DNA of 64,000 nt from Leptobrachium leishanense. Lineage: Eukaryota; Chordata; Amphibia; Anura; Megophryidae. This document shows, piece by piece, positions 11,833 through 23,956 of the stretch; position 1 is the first letter of the stretch, and each line of letters begins with the position of its first letter. The DNA is taken from NCBI GenBank assembly GCA_009667805.1, contig CM019063.1:406354959-406418958 (forward strand), read 5' to 3'. Below the pieces are notes generated by a model. The model was not told the origin of the DNA and did no database searches. It saw only the letters and a program-made list of their open reading frames with translations. Made by a program: the position numbers and the translations under genes.

Positions 11833-12609
11833 TGTTACATTTTTCCTAGTTTTGGCTGTGCCCCCTGGTGGTGAAGGGCCTTCATGTCTGTTTTTCCCTT
11901 GTGATGTGTTTGGCCATGCTGTTTGGGGCTGTTCAGGGGTTCTGAGGTCATCTCCTGGTCTGGGGTCACATGGCCCAATCACACAGACCCACTCCCTATA
12001 AATATCCCAGCAGCACAGAGCCTCATTGACGGTTTGTGGAGTTTCATGGTGGTTCTGTTTAGTTCATGTTCCCTGTGTTGCTGCAAAGCATTCCTGTCTC
12101 ATTGTATTCTGGTTTTGACCTCGGCTGTGTTTCCTGACTATCCCTTCTGCCCACTCCTGGCACTGTATATGCTGATCTGTTCCCAACCTCTTCCTGTATG
12201 ACTATTCTTGAATGTTTCATGTTTTATGTACCTTGTCTGTCTTAGTCTAGTATATATTCAGAGGCCGCTTATAAGGACCGCTTTAGTGTAGTCTGTCTTA
12301 GTTTAGTACATATTCAGAGGCCGCTTATAAGGATCTCTTTAGTGTAGTCCGTCTGTTTTGTTGACTGCCCTGCAGCCTGCTCAATTCACAGATTGTCAGG
12401 CGTATCATAGTGTTTCTGAGCGTGTCCTAAGTGGTCTGTCGGTCTTGAAACCTTCGGAGCTTAGTGGCAATTCAGTTCTGTTTTTTGTTGCTCCTTGGTT
12501 TTGGAGAAATCCGTCTATCCTTATGTCCAGTCAGTAACTCACCTGCCTTAAGGGCTTCATCCCATGTTCCAAGCCACCACGATGGCCCAAGCAGGGGCTA
12601 ACCGTTACA
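11833..12609. mobile_element. Solo LTR nested in the hAT element
   Basis: Begins TGTTACATTTTT and ends GCTAACCGTTACA, with TG...CA termini and short inverted ends. It is flanked by perfect 5-bp duplications ATAAC (11828-11832 and 12610-12614), as expected for LTR retrotransposon integration followed by LTR-LTR recombination. It contains two tandem 56-bp units at 12235-12346 (cagaggccgcttataagga in each). It must be younger than the hAT insertion, or came along inside it. Confidence 0.85.
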
Positions 12610-12611
12610 AT

Positions 12612-13550
12612 AACTCAGTGAGACACCCTGATAGCTGGCAGCCAGTGACAAGACACAGATTAAAATTCCCAAAAACCACCTATAAATCAGTGAGACCCCT
12701 GATAGCTGGCAACAGTGACAAGACACAGATTACAATTCCCAGATATCTGCTACAAATCTGTGAGACCCCCTGATGGGTGGCAGTGACAAGACACCGATTA
12801 CAATTCCCAGGAACCTCCTATAAATCAGTGAGACCCCGTGATGAGTGGCAGTGACAAGACACAGATTAAAATTCCCAGAAATCTGCTAGAAGTATGTGGG
12901 ACCCCCTGATAGCTGGCAGTGAGAAGACACAGATTACAATTCCCAGAAACCTCCTATAAATCAGTGAGACCCTCTGATGGGTGGCAGTGACAAGACACAG
13001 ATTCAAATTCCCAGAAACCTCCTATAAATCAGTGAGACCCCCTGATGGGTGGCAGTGACAAGACTCAAATTACAATTCCCAGGAACCTCCTATAAATCAG
13101 TGAGACCCCCTGATGGGTGGCAGTGACAAGACATAAATTACAATTCCCAGGCATCTCCTATAAATCAGTGAGACCCCCTGATGGGTGGCAGTGACAAGAC
13201 ACAGATTACAATTCCCAGGAACCTCCTATAAATCAGTGAGACCCCCTGATGGGTGGCAGTGACAAGACACGGATTACAATTCCCAGGAACCTCCTATAAA
13301 TCAGTGAGACCCCCTGATGGGTGGCAGTGACAAGACACAGATTACAATTCCCATATATCTGCTAGAAGTGAGACGCCCCAATAGCTGCTGGCAGTGAGAA
13401 CACACAGATTACAACAATTCCCAGATATCTTGTAGAAGTGAGACCCCCACAATAGCTGCTGGCAGTGAGAACACACAGATTACAACAATTCCCAGATATT
13501 TTGTAGAAGTGAGACCCCCACAATAGCTGCTGGCAGTGAGAATATACACT
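12612..13550. repeat. 68-bp minisatellite inside the hAT element
   Basis: About 13 units of atcagtgagacccctgatg, ggtggcagtgacaagacaca, gattacaattcccaggaacc. Exact 68-bp spacing is seen between tcagtgagacc at 12961, 13029, 13097, 13165, 13233 and 13301 (first units 68-70). The last three units (from ~13365) are more diverged and carry agctgctggcagtgagaa. Open frames through it are by-products of the repeat. Confidence 0.9.
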
Positions 13551-13909
13551 AACAGAACAATCTCCTCTCAAAAAACACGTACTGGGGGCTGTGTGAAGCC
13601 TTATATAGTGTGCTGCGGGACTTAGCTCTGTGAGCCCATGATTGGGCAAAATTTGCCCAATCAGGACTCTGAGCCTTGATTGGCATAGTCTTGCACCTGC
13701 CTTGCACCTGACTTTTGGTCAGGTGCAAGGCTGTAGCCAATTACAAGCTTCAGGCCAGTGGAAAAGTACATTGTGGTCGATTGTGGTGCATTGTGAGTGA
13801 ACATGCGGCGAACACGCGGAAATGTTCGGAGTTCGCGAACAGCTGAACGGCCGATGTTCGATGCGAACTCTGAACAGATGGAACCGAACAGCTCATCCCT
13901 AGTGGTGTG

Positions 13910-14244
13910 CTTCCAATTATAGCTCTCAGAACTATCATACTGGTTTTCTTATAGATTATGAGAATAATCTTGCAATAATCTTGGTATTTTTTACCTATCT
14001 CTAATTTCACTTGCATGATGATCAGATCACCTCTATTGGTATAAACTCAGGAGTCCAGAAGACTCAATATAGGCATATCAAATGTTACCACTCCACTGGA
14101 GCTCTGCTGGTCATGGAATTCATCACCAGGAATCCAGCTGCCACCTGGATCACCAGTAATGGTCCATCAGGACAAAAATCGGCCCAGGCTCCAATCAGTA
14201 TGTTTAACAAAACCAAGTTTTAATAATCACATTAGTAAAACAAA
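13910..14244. other. No recognised feature
   Basis: Unique-looking flank between the hAT target site and the next transposon fragment. Nothing coding seen. Confidence 0.4.
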
Positions 14245-15095
14245 CAGTGTTATTAAAAGAGAATTGAACTAGCCCCAAAATTGCACCGAACAGCGAATTT
14301 CCCCATGCGGTGCAATTTTGGAGCCATTCGGCTATTCAAAAGCTAGCAATTCACCAAATATTGGCTAATTGCTAGTGAAATATGGTGATCTTCGGCAGCA
14401 GTGAAATCCCCATAGAGAAGTAATGGTTAATCTATTCAGAGAACACTGAACAGCAGCGAAATGTCAGTGAAATGTCCTGATGTTCGGTGGTTTCCTTCAG
14501 CAGGTTTAATCAGGTGAATCCCATAGGTTTCAATGTTAAAAATATTCCTATTTTTAGTTAATATTTATTAACCAGTTTATTCTTTTAATGTGCACCAAAA
14601 AGTCTCTTTATTTATTAGGATTTTTTAGGCATTTTTCGGGAGTTTTTTGTCAAAAATGTTTTCCAATTTTTTTTTATCTGTATCAGACATTTTTATTATT
14701 ATTCATAGGACCTGATATGTAATTTTCAGGCATTTTCATAAAGTAGTTTTTTGGTAATACAATTTTTCAAAGTCGCAGTGTTTTTTTTTGTTTTTCTTAC
14801 ACCGTCCGTTTTTTTTTCAAGCGACTGGACGGCGCTCAGTTCAGCAGATCGCCGTTTTTTTCAGATGCGTTTGGTTGGTTTGTGGCAGATCGTTGGGTGC
14901 ATTCGGCTTTTTTAATGCGGTTTTTCGGGGTCGCTCAGATTTTTTTCCAGCGGTTTTACGGCGGTTTTTCAGATCGATGTGTCGATTTTGGTGTTTTGGA
15001 TGCGGACAGCGTCTTTTCCTTTGCGCTTCAGGGACCTTGTGGTGAATGCTGAATGCCCAATATTTCAGAGCATTTATCAGCCGATTTTACAGTCT
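14245..15095 (+). mobile_element. CAGGG-type non-autonomous element, damaged ends
   Basis: Left end cagtgttattaaaagaga is a mutated form of CAGGGTTATTCAAAGAGA. The internal order ccgaacagcgaatttccc, then catagagaagtaatggttaa, cggtggtttccttcagcagg, aaaaagtctctttattta and ggaccttgtggtgaatgctg is shared with 46409-48194. The right terminus is lost around 15090. It has no coding capacity. Confidence 0.75.
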
Positions 15096-15735
15096 TAGCT
15101 CTTTGGGCATTATGCCCACAGGGCTAAAACTTTGGGATACCTACTGCAGTCCAAAAGCAAATGAAATTAATTTGCAGCAAACAAATTTAATTTGCTTTTG
15201 AACTGCAGATGAGCAGATCGAGATATTAGTTGTGATGCTATGATGATGTCTTTGGTGGGCTCCGGCTCTGCGGCTCCCGACTTTTGCAGGAGGGACATGA
15301 TGAGGTGTTTGGTATGCATTCCAGAGTGGAAAGCACACTCTCCGGGAAGTTCACCATGGAACATTTGATGCCTACAATGATGTTGGTGTTTGTAGAGCGG
15401 GTATCCACCACCCGTTCCTAGCTGGAATGCTTGGCGTTCTGGAATTGGCGCTCATATGGAAAATTGATGGAGTTGGTGATAAAATACCTGGAGGTTTCTT
15501 ATGTGACTCAACCTCACAGTAACACTGAGCAGTGATAGCACCCATCTCTTGGGAACAGGATGACAAATACTCAAATTGGATCATTTTATGAGGTAGCGTA
15601 AGGGGTGAATAGTTTATTTCTCCATTCTGTAATCGGATTTTGCAAAATCCTTCAAAACTGCTTAACTAATTTGAAATTGCCATATGCAGTCATTAACACT
15701 TCATTTGGAATAGATTCCATTGTGTGTAAAACGAC
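15096..15735. other. Short dispersed repeat then unrecognised sequence
   Basis: 15080-15185 resembles 6040-6150 (agggctaaaactttggga). It also holds a local inverted pair, gcaaatgaaattaatttgc and aaatttaatttgc. Beyond 15190 I recognise nothing. Confidence 0.4.
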
Positions 15736-17002
15736 TGTAGCGGGTGCCTCTCAGCCCTGCTGTGGCCTTGTATCTCCCACTGCAGCCCAGACTTAAACAA
15801 ACACAAGCAGGTTAATAGGGACACGTGCAGCCTGTCAGTAGCTGCGAGGGAATCCCCCCTCCCTCTCCTTCTCCCTTATGCAGTGAGCTTAAGACTTACA
15901 CAGAAGCAGCTGCCTACATAGCTCCCTCTCCGGTCTCCTGATTGGTAGAGGAAGCTGAGTGATCCAAGGAGGACTGGGAGAACAGCCATGAATTCTGGGA
16001 CATGTAGTCCCCAACACAGATAGCCCACAATAATCATTGAAGGAGGAAACTACACATCTCAGCAGCTCAGAGGCAGAGGGGAGATCTTACAGTGTGGCTG
16101 CCCGCCCTTTCCTGAGGAGACATGATGAGCACGTGCCTGTGGATGTGAGGGGAAGAGAAGTCAGGCCCAGAAGTTTCTGAGAGACCATAAGGACAAATAT
16201 ATGGAGGAGAGAGACAGGCTGTCATCATCATCTCGTTTGGAAGATCGCGTGACCTGTGTTGCTTCCATCGTCATCCATTCAGCTGAGACAGCGATCAAGC
16301 TACCAATCGCTGGAAGGAAGATATAATGAGTGCATCTAATGGTGAGAGATCTTCTGCCATCGTCGTGTGAGTTGATCTTGCTAACTTGATTAGATTCTAT
16401 TTACTGCCAATGCAGCTCTAACTGAAGGAGGATCACTACAGTTGTTAATCTTTGCTACCCTGTGACACTTTGTGAAGATTTCACTTTCCATCCTGTGTAT
16501 TACAAATATTGCTTCACCATAAAGGTACCCAACTACAGAATTCAAAGGTCCCCAGCGCTAGCAGACTTGTTTGTGTGTATAATTCCCACTGGCCAGTGGT
16601 TAGTTCGAACCTAGAAGACCTAGATAGGTTCTTAATGTCAGTTACAGTATGTTACTTTTAGCTAATTATTGAGCAATGTTGATGTATTGTGTAGCTGACT
16701 GTTTCGTTCACCCATCACTCAGTGTTTTTATGGCAGGGCCTCTTACCGGTGGTTAAAGCGAACAAACCCGAATCCTGGGTTAATCCGCTGAGTGGTTGTA
16801 TTATATTATTTTCAATTAATGTTGTTGTACTGTTAATCCTTTTATCGCTTTTCAGGGCTTATCGTCAGTTCTAATAAAGCCCTTCTAAGAGTATAAGCAG
16901 TGTCTTGGTGTCACTTGGATCCAGGAGGGGGGAGGTGAGCGTTCATTGGTGTAGGACAGAAGGCCTGTATACTACGGCGGTCCTTGTGGGGGTAGCGCCA
17001 CA
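15736..17002 (+). mobile_element. Possible solo LTR
   Basis: Starts tgtagcgggtgcc and ends gggggtagcgccaca, so TG...CA with imperfectly inverted ends. A polyadenylation signal (ctaataaagccc) lies at about 16871, fittingly close to the right end for a plus-strand LTR. The flanking 5-mers (acgac, tgacc) do not form a clean TSD, so boundaries are uncertain. The stretch 15987-16062 also holds a small MITE-like motif (gggacatgtagtcc). Confidence 0.4.
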
Positions 17003-17470
17003 TGACCAAAGCAATCTTTCCTCCATAGGTAGGTTATGGTGCAAGAAGGTTCCTTACTTTTGTTTCATTTCACAAAAACCTGTTTTTTTGCATGCAAAAG
17101 TTGCTGTATCTATAACCAAACCCTTTTTTTTAATATCAGTGACATAAGTAATAAAGTATGATTTAGTGCCCATTTTTGGAGAACATGCAGCTTCATGACT
17201 CAGCTTGGTCCGTGCTGTGTATGCTAAGATTCTGCAGGAAGTTGCTAGGTAATTGCACAGTTCTGTTATTAACCCTGACATTAGCAGTGCCTACTTGTCT
17301 TCCCTTAATGGGCTCTATTGATTGTTACAGTATGTCTAGTCTGAAAAGAAGAATTTTGATCAATTTACTTATTTTTTGCCGGTATGGATTAGTCATTTAT
17401 TAAACTTTGAGAGATATTCAGCAGAAGCTTTGTGTTGTGTGGAGGAGGCTAGAGGTTACCTAATAGAAAA
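17003..17470. other. No recognised feature
   Basis: Mostly unique-looking. A TTAACCCTGACATTAGC at 17269 could be the left terminus of the piggyBac-like MITE that ends at 17828, but the match to its right end is weak. Confidence 0.35.
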
Positions 17471-17828
17471 ACTGAGCAGGGAGCGATCACAAAACAGTCC
17501 GGCAGGTAAAATTACTATTGCAGGATGCCTCAATGTCGAGGCATCCGTGTAATAGTAAAAGAGCAGCTGGAAGCGATGAAGATCGCTTCCCACGCTGATT
17601 TTTGCTGCAGGGCACATATCAGTTTAAACCGGAAGTCGTCCGGCAGCGAAATTCACTATTGCAGGATGCCTCAATGCCGAGGAATCCCATCAATAGCAAT
17701 AGAGTGGCTGGACGCTGTACCGATCGCTTCCAGTTCTCTGTTTACTACAGGATGTAGCAGGTATTTCCTTGGTCGTTAAGCGACCTTTTTCATAGGACGT
17801 ACCTGGTACTTCCTCGAGCATTAAAGGG
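17471..17828. mobile_element. piggyBac-like MITE (second family)
   Basis: Right end, reversed, reads CCCTTTAATGCTCGAGG next to TTAA at 17829-17832, then GAAGTACCAGGTACGTCC. Two internal direct repeats start at 17499 and 17639 (ctattgcaggatgcctcaat in each, ~140-bp spacing). There is no coding region. The left boundary is uncertain and may be as far as 17273. Confidence 0.5.
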
Positions 17829-17832
17829 TTAA

Positions 17833-18090
17833 AGATAATCAAGAGGGAATTGGCAGCAGATCCTTTCACTGCTTTAATGAAAATTCATATGCATATGATA
17901 AGCACATATTCCCTATTATTCTAATTTAATGTCTGTGCTTTCTTCACAGATGTCTTCCATCTGCTTATAAAGAAAGGGAGTTATCCACTAAGTGCCGGCC
18001 ATCATTGCGAATACCAGTAAAAATTGTCAGTGTTGCAGTGCTGTCAAACACCAGCATTTATCAAAACTAAAATCCAAATACTGTACACTC
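17833..18090. other. No recognised feature
   Basis: AT-rich linker with no clear features. Confidence 0.3.
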
Positions 18091-18097
18091 GCTGTAT

Positions 18098-18203
18098 CCT
18101 TATTTTTTTTTAATTTATTTATTTTTATTTTATTTATTTATAAAGGATTTTACCAGGAAGGATACATTGAGATTTCTCTCGTTTTCAAGTATGTCCTGGG
18201 TTC
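18098..18203 (-). mobile_element. Short retroposon tail, copy 1
   Basis: On the minus strand: cccaggacatacttgaaaac, gagagaaatctcaatgtatc, cttcctggtaaaatcc, then an A-rich tail (the T-rich run 18098-18142 on the plus strand). The same core recurs at 18936, 33093, 39328 and 48548. The A-tail at one end suggests the 3' end of a SINE or LINE. Confidence 0.65.
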
Positions 18204-18692
18204 AAGAACATTGAGTGGTTACAGAAATACAAAATAGTAAAATGCAAGATATTAACACAAAACAAATATACAGATTAACAAAAAAATAAATATGTAGGAA
18301 ATAAAGTCATTATGTCACATGTTTACAGGAGCATTCCGTATTGAGGTTCAGTATGTTAATAGGGAATTCTTAAGGGAACAAAATGTCTTCACTCAGTGTT
18401 TTATTAGCTACAGAATGACTCTTTTTAGTTTTCCAAAAACAAACCAAGATTGAAGTATAGACTTGGCGTTACTAGGTGATCATTGGACTAGTTTAGAAAT
18501 CAAGCATCAGCATCATTTATACATTCATGATTTCAGAACGACTAGGGAATTATTATCCCGATAATGTCACAAGCATAATGCTAGAGTTATTTAATTTAAA
18601 TAATTTAGCCTACAAATATATGTTCAGATGACAAAGCTCCAAGCTGTCTATGGCTTCCGATTCATTTTAGGAGGATCATCATTTTTGACATA
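18204..18692. other. No recognised feature
   Basis: No coding signal or repeat seen. It could be the body of the retroposon whose tail is at 18098-18203, but I have no second copy to compare. Confidence 0.3.
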
Positions 18693-18931
18693 CAGGGTTA
18701 TTCAAAGAGACCCGAATTGGCTCCGAAATTGCACTAAACAGTGAATTTCCTCATACAGTGCAATTTCGTGACCAATCGACTATTCAAAAAGCAGGCAGTT
18801 TGCCAAACATTGGTGAATTATGGTGATCGTCAACGGCAGTGAATTCCCCATAGAGAAGTAATGGTTAATCTATTCAAAGAACACCGACTAGCACCGATAT
18901 GTTACTGAAATACCCTGATTTTCAGTGTTTT
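18693..18931 (+). mobile_element. Left part of a CAGGG-type element
   Basis: Intact left terminus CAGGGTTATTCAAAGAGA, followed by the family blocks gtgcaatttcgtgaccaatc and catagagaagtaatggttaa. It breaks off at ~18931, where the retroposon tail begins. Confidence 0.75.
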
Positions 18932-19013
18932 GTTTTTTTTGCTTTGAGAAAGTATTTTACCAGGAAGGATACATTGAGATTTCTCTTGTTTTCAAGTATG
19001 TCCTGGGTGGCAT
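18932..19013 (-). mobile_element. Short retroposon tail, copy 2
   Basis: T-rich run, then attttaccaggaaggataca, ttgagatttctcttg, ttttcaagtatgtcctggg. It is the same core as 18143-18199, and abuts the truncated CAGGG element. Confidence 0.65.
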
Positions 19014-20207
19014 TTTAAATTTTTCATGTATTCGTTTATCCATTACAGAATTGTTGTTGAAATGAAAGATTCTGAACTAAGGATGGTGTCACATATCCTA
19101 CATCCTTTCACACGGAGTCTGCATTATTAGCAAACTGACAGAAATACCCTTTGTGTCAAATACTGTAATTGTGATAAAGATAAATAATAAAAATATTGAT
19201 CTCCTGCTTATGGGGATTTGTAGTGATCACAATGAGATTATTAGCAATGAATCTTCCAAAAAATACCAACAGAATATAAAAATAATATCTATATGTGGCA
19301 TAATGCATGTGTATGGAAATGACAATAACACCTTGTATCTGTACTGGTAAAATGTATTTTCATTCATTATGATCCCCTGAATCTTATCCCTGTACATCAG
19401 TGACAGACCCAAGAGCTCTCCCTGTATTCTGCCAAATACTTGCCTCCAGTAAAGCAACAGTAATGTGTTTGAACATTTTATTACAATGAGGTTTGGGGCT
19501 TCTATTTGCAGCTTGTGTTATATCTCTGCAGGGTGCATGGAGAAAGATAATACAGTGGAATTTGTTTCTCTTCAGGGGGCACACTAATTAAAAAGGTGTA
19601 AAAATTGGATTTTGGTATGCTAATGACTGCTTTTCAATGTATTACAATGCAAAAGTGAGATAACTCAACTTTGAGTGTTATGGGGTTAAACATTTAAAAT
19701 ACACAATTTTTTAGGCAATATGCTGATACAGTCTAAAACTCATTACTAAACTGCAGGTGCCAAAAACTACATTTTGAAATGCAAATGCCATTAAAAAGTC
19801 ACATATAAGTAATTGCATAGATTAAAACCTGGAAGCGTTTGTGCTAATGTGAGTAAAAACTAGGAACAGAAAATCCCATAAAAAATAACCTGGTGAAGAT
19901 GTTATTATTTATAAATTAATTGAGCTGGGCTTAATTTCTACTGGCATCAACAGTTTCAACTGTAAAAAAATGCCCATTTTATTGTAGTAGATGATGCACT
20001 GTATAGAAAAATGTGTAAGTGCATTTTCAATATCTTAAAAAATATATTGATATCAGTATAATAGTTTAATCAATTTATACTATATCTGAAACAAATTGCT
20101 AAATTAATACAAATACATTGCATCTACTCCTCACACAGCCATTATGCAGTTCATAATTATACATTTCCTACCCAGTCAATTTGCCTTTGCTTAGGCCTAC
20201 TGGGCAG
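19014..20207. other. No recognised feature (1.2 kb)
   Basis: AT-rich with only short random reading frames. No terminal repeats or recurrence elsewhere in the window seen. Confidence 0.4.
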
Positions 20208-20700
20208 TAGACATGTGCATTTTGTTTTGTTCGGAATTCAAATTCGGACGAAAAACACTCAGGGCTATTCAGAAAGAAGTGAAAACCTTGAACGACTGGA
20301 GAAGTGAAAATTCTAGGTCAAAATAGCCAAACCAGAAAAATTCTCCCATTTATCTCACTTTCCAAATTGGCTATTTGGTCTAGATTGTTCATTCTCCTGC
20401 CAATTCTCAAGGTTTTCACCTCTCTCTGAATAGCCCTGACTGTTTTCTCATTTCGGGAGCATTTCCAAAAATGAAAATCGTCCGTCCGAAATTTTGGATC
20501 GATCCAAAAATACAAATCGCGGTAAACACAGAAACAAAACAAAATCAATTCGATCTAAAACAAAAAAAAAACTAAACCAAGTGATCTAAAACAAAAAAAA
20601 GGAACCAAATGATCTGAAATGAAAAAAAACAAACTAAATAATTTAAAATGAAAGAAAAAATTCAGAACCAAATAATCTAAAACTAATTTTTAATGCAGCA
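20208..20700. mobile_element. hAT fragment with terminus TAGACATGTGCA
   Basis: Starts tagacatgtgcattttg, the same 12-base terminus as the hAT elements at 23957 and 61585. The right end is not found, so it is truncated or too diverged. A-rich imperfect repeats (gatctaaaacaaaaaaaa) fill 20545-20680. The MITE at 20260-20438 is inserted in it. Confidence 0.55.
20260..20438. mobile_element. 179-bp MITE with 3-bp TSD (ACT)
   Basis: Long terminal inverted repeats: CAGGGCTATTCAGAAAGA...GTGAAAACCTTGA on the left, and the reverse complement with two indels on the right (tcaaggttttcacc, ctctctctgaatagccctg). ACT flanks both sides (20257-20259, 20439-20441). Ends resemble the CAGGG elements at 14245, 46409 and 49116. 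Confidence 0.8.
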
Positions 20701-20903
20701 TATGAATCCACTCACAGAGGGGAGGTACCTCTCTGCAGTATAATTAATGCAGCATATGATTCCGAACACAAGAAGGCAACCAGGAAGTACGAGGCCGCGA
20801 TCGCCGGAGGAGACTGCGGGGACAGCGAGGGAGCACAGGGACAGGTAATGTATCTCTATCCAGCCCGAGTGTGGCTCGAGGTTACCGCATTTAGCGGTGA
20901 AAT
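20701..20903. other. GC-richer stretch, unrecognised
   Basis: Contains the twice-used phrase aatgcagcatatga (20692 and 20746) and then a purine-rich, CpG-containing run. Possibly transposon interior; I cannot assign it. Confidence 0.3.
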
Positions 20904-20907
20904 TTAA

Positions 20908-21940
20908 CCCTTTCGCTGCTGAGCCTTGTCACACCTTTGTGCTGAGCTCATTTTTACCGGTTTCGCTCATCATGTTTAAATGCGATTTGAAGTCACATTT
21001 TATTATACAACCCAGACATATTATATATCGTTCTTTCCGGGAGACTAGGCAGATTCATAATATATCATTATTATATGTATACGTTATGTCCTGTCTGTAT
21101 ATTATAAACAAAAATGCAATAAAATTAGAATTTTCAATAATTTACAACGTGTAAAGTGTTTTTTTTCACATTTTAACATGCAAGCGTTTGCGGTTATATT
21201 TCCTATGGGGTGCGCTTGTTAAAAAAATTAGAACCGGGGAATCGTTACTTTTTTGGGGAGAATTACGTGTTTTTTAGCAAACGCCCCCATAGAAAAAAAT
21301 CGTTAGTGCAGCATCATTGTTCACATTATAATTGAAATGGGAACAATATTGCTGCAGTAATAAAAAATTTTTTTAACTTTTATTATTTATTTTTTTACCT
21401 TGTACATGGTCATGTTTGGTATCATTGCAAAGGCCATGCTCTGGCCATTCCAGTGATATCAAACATTAACCCCTAGCTGTCTCGGATCGGGAGATAGGGG
21501 GTTCATTGGTACCCCCTATCTCCACCATAGGTGGCAGCAAGGGGTTAATTGTGAAACTGGTGCCATCGCGCTATGCACGATGACGACAGCCATTAGGGGG
21601 ATATCCCGGAAGCTTGGCCGACATCCAAGATGTCGGCCTACTCTGGGAGGGGACCGCGTTACGGCACATGTTAGCGCCATATCACGATCCAGCCCCCTAG
21701 GGGTTAAAGACAGCCACCGCTTGGAAGGGCAGGCTGTGCCCTTCCAAGTGGTACCTGTATTTAGCCGATGGCCCACACGGATGGGGAGGGGGAGAGGTCC
21801 GAAGGACCTTCCCCCTCCCCTTCAGGCACCTTCCCCGCAATGGCGGGGGGGTGCCTGAAATAGACGTCATCACGCAGGCGCGATGACGTCTATCGTGCCC
21901 GCCGGGGTTCCGGAGGCTGGGCTGACATCGATGACATGTG
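20908..21940. mobile_element. piggyBac-like element, copy 2, right end lost
   Basis: TTAA at 20904-20907, then ccctttcgctgctgagcc. It is collinear with copies 1 and 3 through the AT-rich part and the hairpin chain, including the agatagggggttcattggtaccccctatct hairpin arms near 21500-21530 and the gacgtcatcacgcaggcgcgatgacgtc hairpin near 21862-21890. It stops after gctgggctgacatcgatg, where copies 1 and 3 continue for 150 bases more. No transposase. Confidence 0.78.
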
Positions 21941-22877
21941 TTTTCTAAAGGGTAAATTAATCTTTACACTGTCTGAAATGGAGAGATGTTCCATAAATAA
22001 ATTTTGTCCTGATAGTGGGTTTTTGGAAATCAACTTGCTAGTGATCGGGATAATCACTGGCCAATTACAATGTCCATCATTATCTAGTCATGTCTCTCCC
22101 CCTTCTCTGCTAAAGTGATATTTAGTCAATCTAGGCCAATATCATGGACATCTTGCAAGGGATACATATTCATGCTGGTAATTAATTTTTATCCTATTAT
22201 AAGATTGGCTTGACATGGGTTTTGAAGGCTTGGCATCTGGAATCGGTTAAATTTATCTCAACAAAATCCTTCTGTTTTTCTTTTATTTTCATCTGTACTA
22301 ATCTCTGTATATTATATACGTACATAAATATATATATATACATACACAAGTAGATATATTTACTTATGAATTATTTTAATATGGTTTACTAAACAATTGA
22401 ATTTTCCTAAACACCTCTTATTCAAATGTGTAGGAACCCCCCCCCCCCCACACACACACACACACACCAGATTTCTCTTTGGTGTTATTCAGCATAGAAT
22501 TTTTTTTAAAATGAATTTTCCCAAAGGGTTTTACATTTGCCTTAGATGTAAACCATGTGCTGTAAATCAAAACAAGACATGTGTATCTTTTGAATCTAAT
22601 CTCATTTTTCCAAGCGTGCTTTTTATTTAATGGAATTCCGATGCTGAGTTCACCATGTGGGAAGTACTTTAAAACAAATGAAATTCATTATTTCTAAACA
22701 TTCATTGTAACAGTAAAAAGAAAATACACCAAATACCAAATACACTAGAACGCCACAACTTTCTACTGATCATAAACTTACATCATGAATATAAACTATC
22801 TTTGGATTCTTACAGTTAGTTTTTTTCACCAAATTAAGAAGTACATTAAACATTAAGGGCAGTATCGTGTGCCTCTT
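21941..22877. other. Unrecognised sequence with C-run/CA microsatellite
   Basis: Nothing coding. A (C)n(CA)n simple repeat lies at 22437-22467 and a short TA-rich run near 22322-22336. Confidence 0.4.
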
Positions 22878-23956
22878 GCTAAGGGGAAAAATGTGTAGAT
22901 CTAAAACTCATAAGAGCAAATACACATCATAGTGCAATACAGTACAAACCTAATGGAATAAGCCCCATACGACCTTACTCACAAAAAGTATATAAAAGCA
23001 AAATATAAGGTAACAATAAAATGTTCCAATTGTGTTTCGTCTTAAATATTAAAAAGACTTCAGGCCATATTACATTCCTGGCACTAAATCAATGAAACTA
23101 ACGGGGAAAACCTGTGCCTACCCCATTTTAGCACCATATTATGGGGCAGGCCCTATTTCAACAGCCTGCCCCGCAACGCAGCACAACCCTCCATGATACT
23201 TGCGCCACAGTGAGTATCACCTCCTGGAGTCCATAGGACTCCATGGAGTGTTGTCCTCCTGGGCCGCGAGCCCTGCAGTATCTCACTCTTGCGAGATCGT
23301 GCAGGGCTGTGGAGTGATCGTGGAGGGAGACTGGGGACTATTTATCCCCAGTCTCACTCTGCTCCAAGCAGCCAGAAGCTGTGAATCGGGCCACTGTTCA
23401 CGCTGCGGGATGAGAGGTGAGTATCCAATTTTTGGGGGGATTTTAAGCCGGTGCTGACTGATTCCGCAGAAGTGGTATCAGTTAACACCAGCTTCTAGCT
23501 GTGGTTAACTTTTTCATTACTGCATTGGGGCGGTAATTAGCGTTAGGACTTTGTGCTCCCCATGTTATGTATAGAGAGTGCAAAGTACAGTAAGCTTGCG
23601 CAAGCTACTGCAATCACCGATGTGGTAATGGATTACAAACAGGTTTAACGCATGCACTAAAGTCACTTAACCTAGCGTTAATACTTACATATCTGAGCGC
23701 TAACGTTAGCGATAAGATTGTAATAGGGCCCGAAGTCTTTTTAACATTTGAGACGAAACACTTTGGAATGCATTAATAAATATAATTTTCTGCATATCCC
23801 GAGGAATCCTCCCTGGTGTTCCTGATGGTGGTGAGTGATACCAGCAGTGGAGTCACAGAGTGGCAGTATAGTGGTAACACTGATGTGCCTGAATATTATA
23901 TACTTTTTGTGAGTGAGGTCATATGGGGCTTATTTCACTATGTTTGTTCTGTATTG

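Larger units (their letters stand above)
7730..13901 (-). mobile_element. Near-complete hAT transposon (~6.2 kb)
   Basis: Bounded by perfect 8-bp duplications GTGGTGTG at 7722-7729 and 13902-13909. Termini are tagtgatgagc on the left and, reversed, tagggatgagc on the right. The minus-strand transposase remnant spans 8605-11705. Near 8325-8490 a short direct repeat (accgtaacccct, ~121-bp spacing) lies beyond the 3' end of the coding part. A solo LTR (11833-12609) and a 68-bp minisatellite (12612-13550) lie upstream of the coding region. Eight-base TSDs, BED finger and DDE-type blocks are diagnostic of hAT. Confidence 0.92.

Noticed and set aside
12564..13649. Repetitive open frames in the 12.6-13.6 kb region
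   Set aside because: By-products of the 68-bp minisatellite.
14788..15045. Phe/Arg-rich plus-strand frame (RPFFFQATGRRSVQQIAVFF)
   Set aside because: Lies in the T/G-rich right half of the CAGGG element; similar frames appear at 29418 and 47813 because the DNA is shared, and stops differ between copies.
15736..17002. Gene promoter or CpG island reading of the GC-richer 15.8-16.3 kb stretch
   Set aside because: Low CpG content, LTR-like ends and a downstream AATAAA fit an LTR better.
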